A stretch of DNA of 64,000 nucleotides from Luteimonas sp. YGD11-2 (lineage in GTDB: Bacteria > Pseudomonadota > Gammaproteobacteria > Xanthomonadales > Xanthomonadaceae). The translations under genes were made by a program, and so were the position numbers. Each line of letters starts with the position of its first letter. Positions within the stretch are counted from its first letter, which is position 1. The DNA is taken from the NCBI RefSeq assembly GCF_004118975.1, contig NZ_CP035376.1:1736001-1800000 (forward strand). Direction: 5' to 3'. This document shows, one piece after another, positions 63,003-64,000 of this stretch. Under the pieces are notes generated by a model that saw only the letters and a program-made list of their open reading frames with translations, had not been told where the DNA came from and did no database searches.

Positions 63003-63028
63003 TATCTCGATATCGCGATATAGAGATA
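63003..63028. promoter_or_regulatory. Near-perfect 26-bp palindrome, ArsR-type operator
   Basis: TATCTCGATATCG|CGATATAGAGATA: 12 of 13 positions per half are symmetric (single mismatched pair, G/A). It ends 3 nt before the ATG of the ArsR-family regulator gene and so would block its own transcription. ArsR repressors bind such AT-rich palindromes. The surrounding DNA is GC-rich, making this element stand out. Confidence 0.75.
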
Positions 63029-63031
63029 TTT

Positions 63032-64000
63032 ATGGATCTGGAAAGCTGGTCGGCACGCCTCAAGATCCTCGCCGATGCCACACGTGTGCGGCTGCTGGCG
63101 CTGCTCGAAGGCGAGGAACTCACCGTGGCGGAGCTCTCGGCGATCACGCGCCTGGCGCAGCCGCGGGTCTCCACGCACCTGGCCAAGCTGAAGGAAGCCG
63201 GACTGGTGCGCGACCGCCGCGCCGGGGTTTCAGCCTATTACCGCTTCGACGACGCACCGCTCGACCCGGCCATCCGCACGCTCTGGGTCACCCTGCGCGA
63301 CGGCAGCGACGACCCGCTGCTGCGCCAGGATGCCGAGCGCGTCGCCGCGGTGCTGGCGATGCGCGCCGCCGACCAGAACTGGGCCGACTCGGTGGCCGGC
63401 GACATGGAGCGCCACTATTCGCCGGGCCGTACCTGGGAAGCACTGGCGCGTTCCGCGCTTCCACTGATGGAAACCGGCGACGTGCTCGACATCGCCTCGG
63501 GCGACGGCGTGCTGGCGGAACTGCTCGCCCCGCATGCCCGGCGCTATGTCTGCGTGGATACCAGCGCGCGGGTGGTCAGCGCCGCCGCCGAACGCCTCAA
63601 GCGCTACCGCAACGTCGAGGTGCGCGAAGGCGACATGCACGCGCTCGCCTTCGACGAAGGCGGCTTCGACCTGGTGGTGCTGATGCATGCATTGACCTAT
63701 GCCGACCGCCCCGCGCAGGCGGTGGCGGAAGCCGCACGCGTACTGCGTCCGGGTGGCCGGCTGCTGTTGACCACTCTTGCCCGCCACGAGCACCGCAGCG
63801 CGGTCGAGGCCTACGGCCACGTCAACCTGGGTTTCAATGAGCGCGAGCTGCGCCGGTTCGTGGACAGGGCCGGGCTGTCGCTGCAGAGCCTCAACACGGT
63901 GACCCGCGAGAAGCGGCCGCCGCATTTCGAGGTCATCTCGCTGATCGCGCTCAAACCCGCGGCCGCGGCACACGTGCCGGCGCGGGCACGCACCGGAACG
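63032..64000 (+). CDS. ArsR-family regulator fused to a SAM-methyltransferase domain (truncated by window end)
   Basis: At least 323 residues; no stop before the window edge. The N-terminal ArsR winged helix (about 10-70, LKILADATRVRLLALLEGEEL then TRLAQPRVSTHLAKLKEAGLV) is joined to a class I SAM-dependent methyltransferase fold (motif I VLDIASGDG 150-158; acidic Asp176; VLMHALTYADRP). In several Proteobacteria such fusions lie at methionine-cycle genes, and SahR (ArsR family) responds to S-adenosylhomocysteine; I infer, but cannot show, that role here. Metal-binding Cys pairs typical of arsenic sensors are absent from the helix region. Start ATG 63032 lies just after the palindrome. Confidence 0.85.
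   Translation, partial: MDLESWSARLKILADATRVRLLALLEGEELTVAELSAITRLAQPRVSTHLAKLKEAGLVRDRRAGVSAYYRFDDAPLDPAIRTLWVTLRDGSDDPLLRQDAERVAAVLAMRAADQNWADSVAGDMERHYSPGRTWEALARSALPLMETGDVLDIASGDGVLAELLAPHARRYVCVDTSARVVSAAAERLKRYRNVEVREGDMHALAFDEGGFDLVVLMHALTYADRPAQAVAEAARVLRPGGRLLLTTLARHEHRSAVEAYGHVNLGFNERELRRFVDRAGLSLQSLNTVTREKRPPHFEVISLIALKPAAAAHVPARARTGT

Overview
The window is GC-rich gammaproteobacterial chromosome, most likely from the Xanthomonadaceae/Lysobacteraceae (Luteimonas, Lysobacter or Xanthomonas relatives). The evidence is a complete DSF quorum-sensing (rpf) cluster joined to lysS, prfB, recJ, rpfE, greA, carBA, dapB, dnaJ, dnaK, grpE and hrcA, followed by recN, fur, bamE, smpB and ssrA, the gene neighbourhood known from xanthomonads. 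No genus can be fixed from sequence reading alone. Coding density is very high, and no gene-free stretch exceeds about 250 bases. I see no rRNA, tRNA, CRISPR array, insertion sequence, prophage or integrase.

Region 1 (1-25,025). A small lipoprotein gene is divergent from rpfB-rpfF (acyl-CoA ligase and DSF synthase, + strand). These converge on rpfG-rpfC (HD-GYP response regulator and hybrid sensor kinase, - strand). From rpfC back to hrcA every gene is on the - strand: hrcA-grpE-dnaK-dnaJ (heat shock, with a sigma32-type promoter before grpE), dapB, carA-carB, greA, rpfE, recJ, a secreted four-repeat PPC-like protein, prfB (with its programmed +1 frameshift) and lysS.

Region 2 (25,026-33,400). 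recN, fur/bamE (divergent), rnfH-ratA/smpB (divergent), a CHASE-PAS histidine kinase facing away from ssrA (tmRNA), a UdgX-type uracil-DNA glycosylase, and a manganese riboswitch ahead of mntP.

Region 3 (33,488-41,866). An OmpA-family lipoprotein, phr photolyase, alr, dnaB (a DnaA box lies in its upstream region), the rpsF-rpsR-rplI ribosomal operon, an A-type Fe-S carrier and asnS.

Region 4 (41,872-50,406). Two small hypotheticals and an atypical SDR lead into a tryptophan/kynurenine catabolic cluster: 2-aminomuconic semialdehyde dehydrogenase, beta-carbonic anhydrase, RidA-type 2-aminomuconate deaminase, 3-hydroxyanthranilate dioxygenase, ACMS decarboxylase, kynureninase and kynurenine 3-monooxygenase. 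Together they convert kynurenine to 4-oxalocrotonate. Tryptophan dioxygenase and formamidase are not in the window.

Region 5 (50,517-64,000). sbcB, DUF2461 and DUF2939 genes, a ChrA-type transporter, a cytosolic 5'-nucleotidase, nadK, the giant NAD-dependent glutamate dehydrogenase, an acyl-CoA dehydrogenase, and at the right edge an ArsR-methyltransferase fusion regulator with a near-perfect 26-bp palindromic operator touching its start codon.

A cross-cutting feature is that at least ten genes have a -10-like hexamer only 6-7 nt before the start codon and no Shine-Dalgarno sequence, which suggests leaderless mRNAs.
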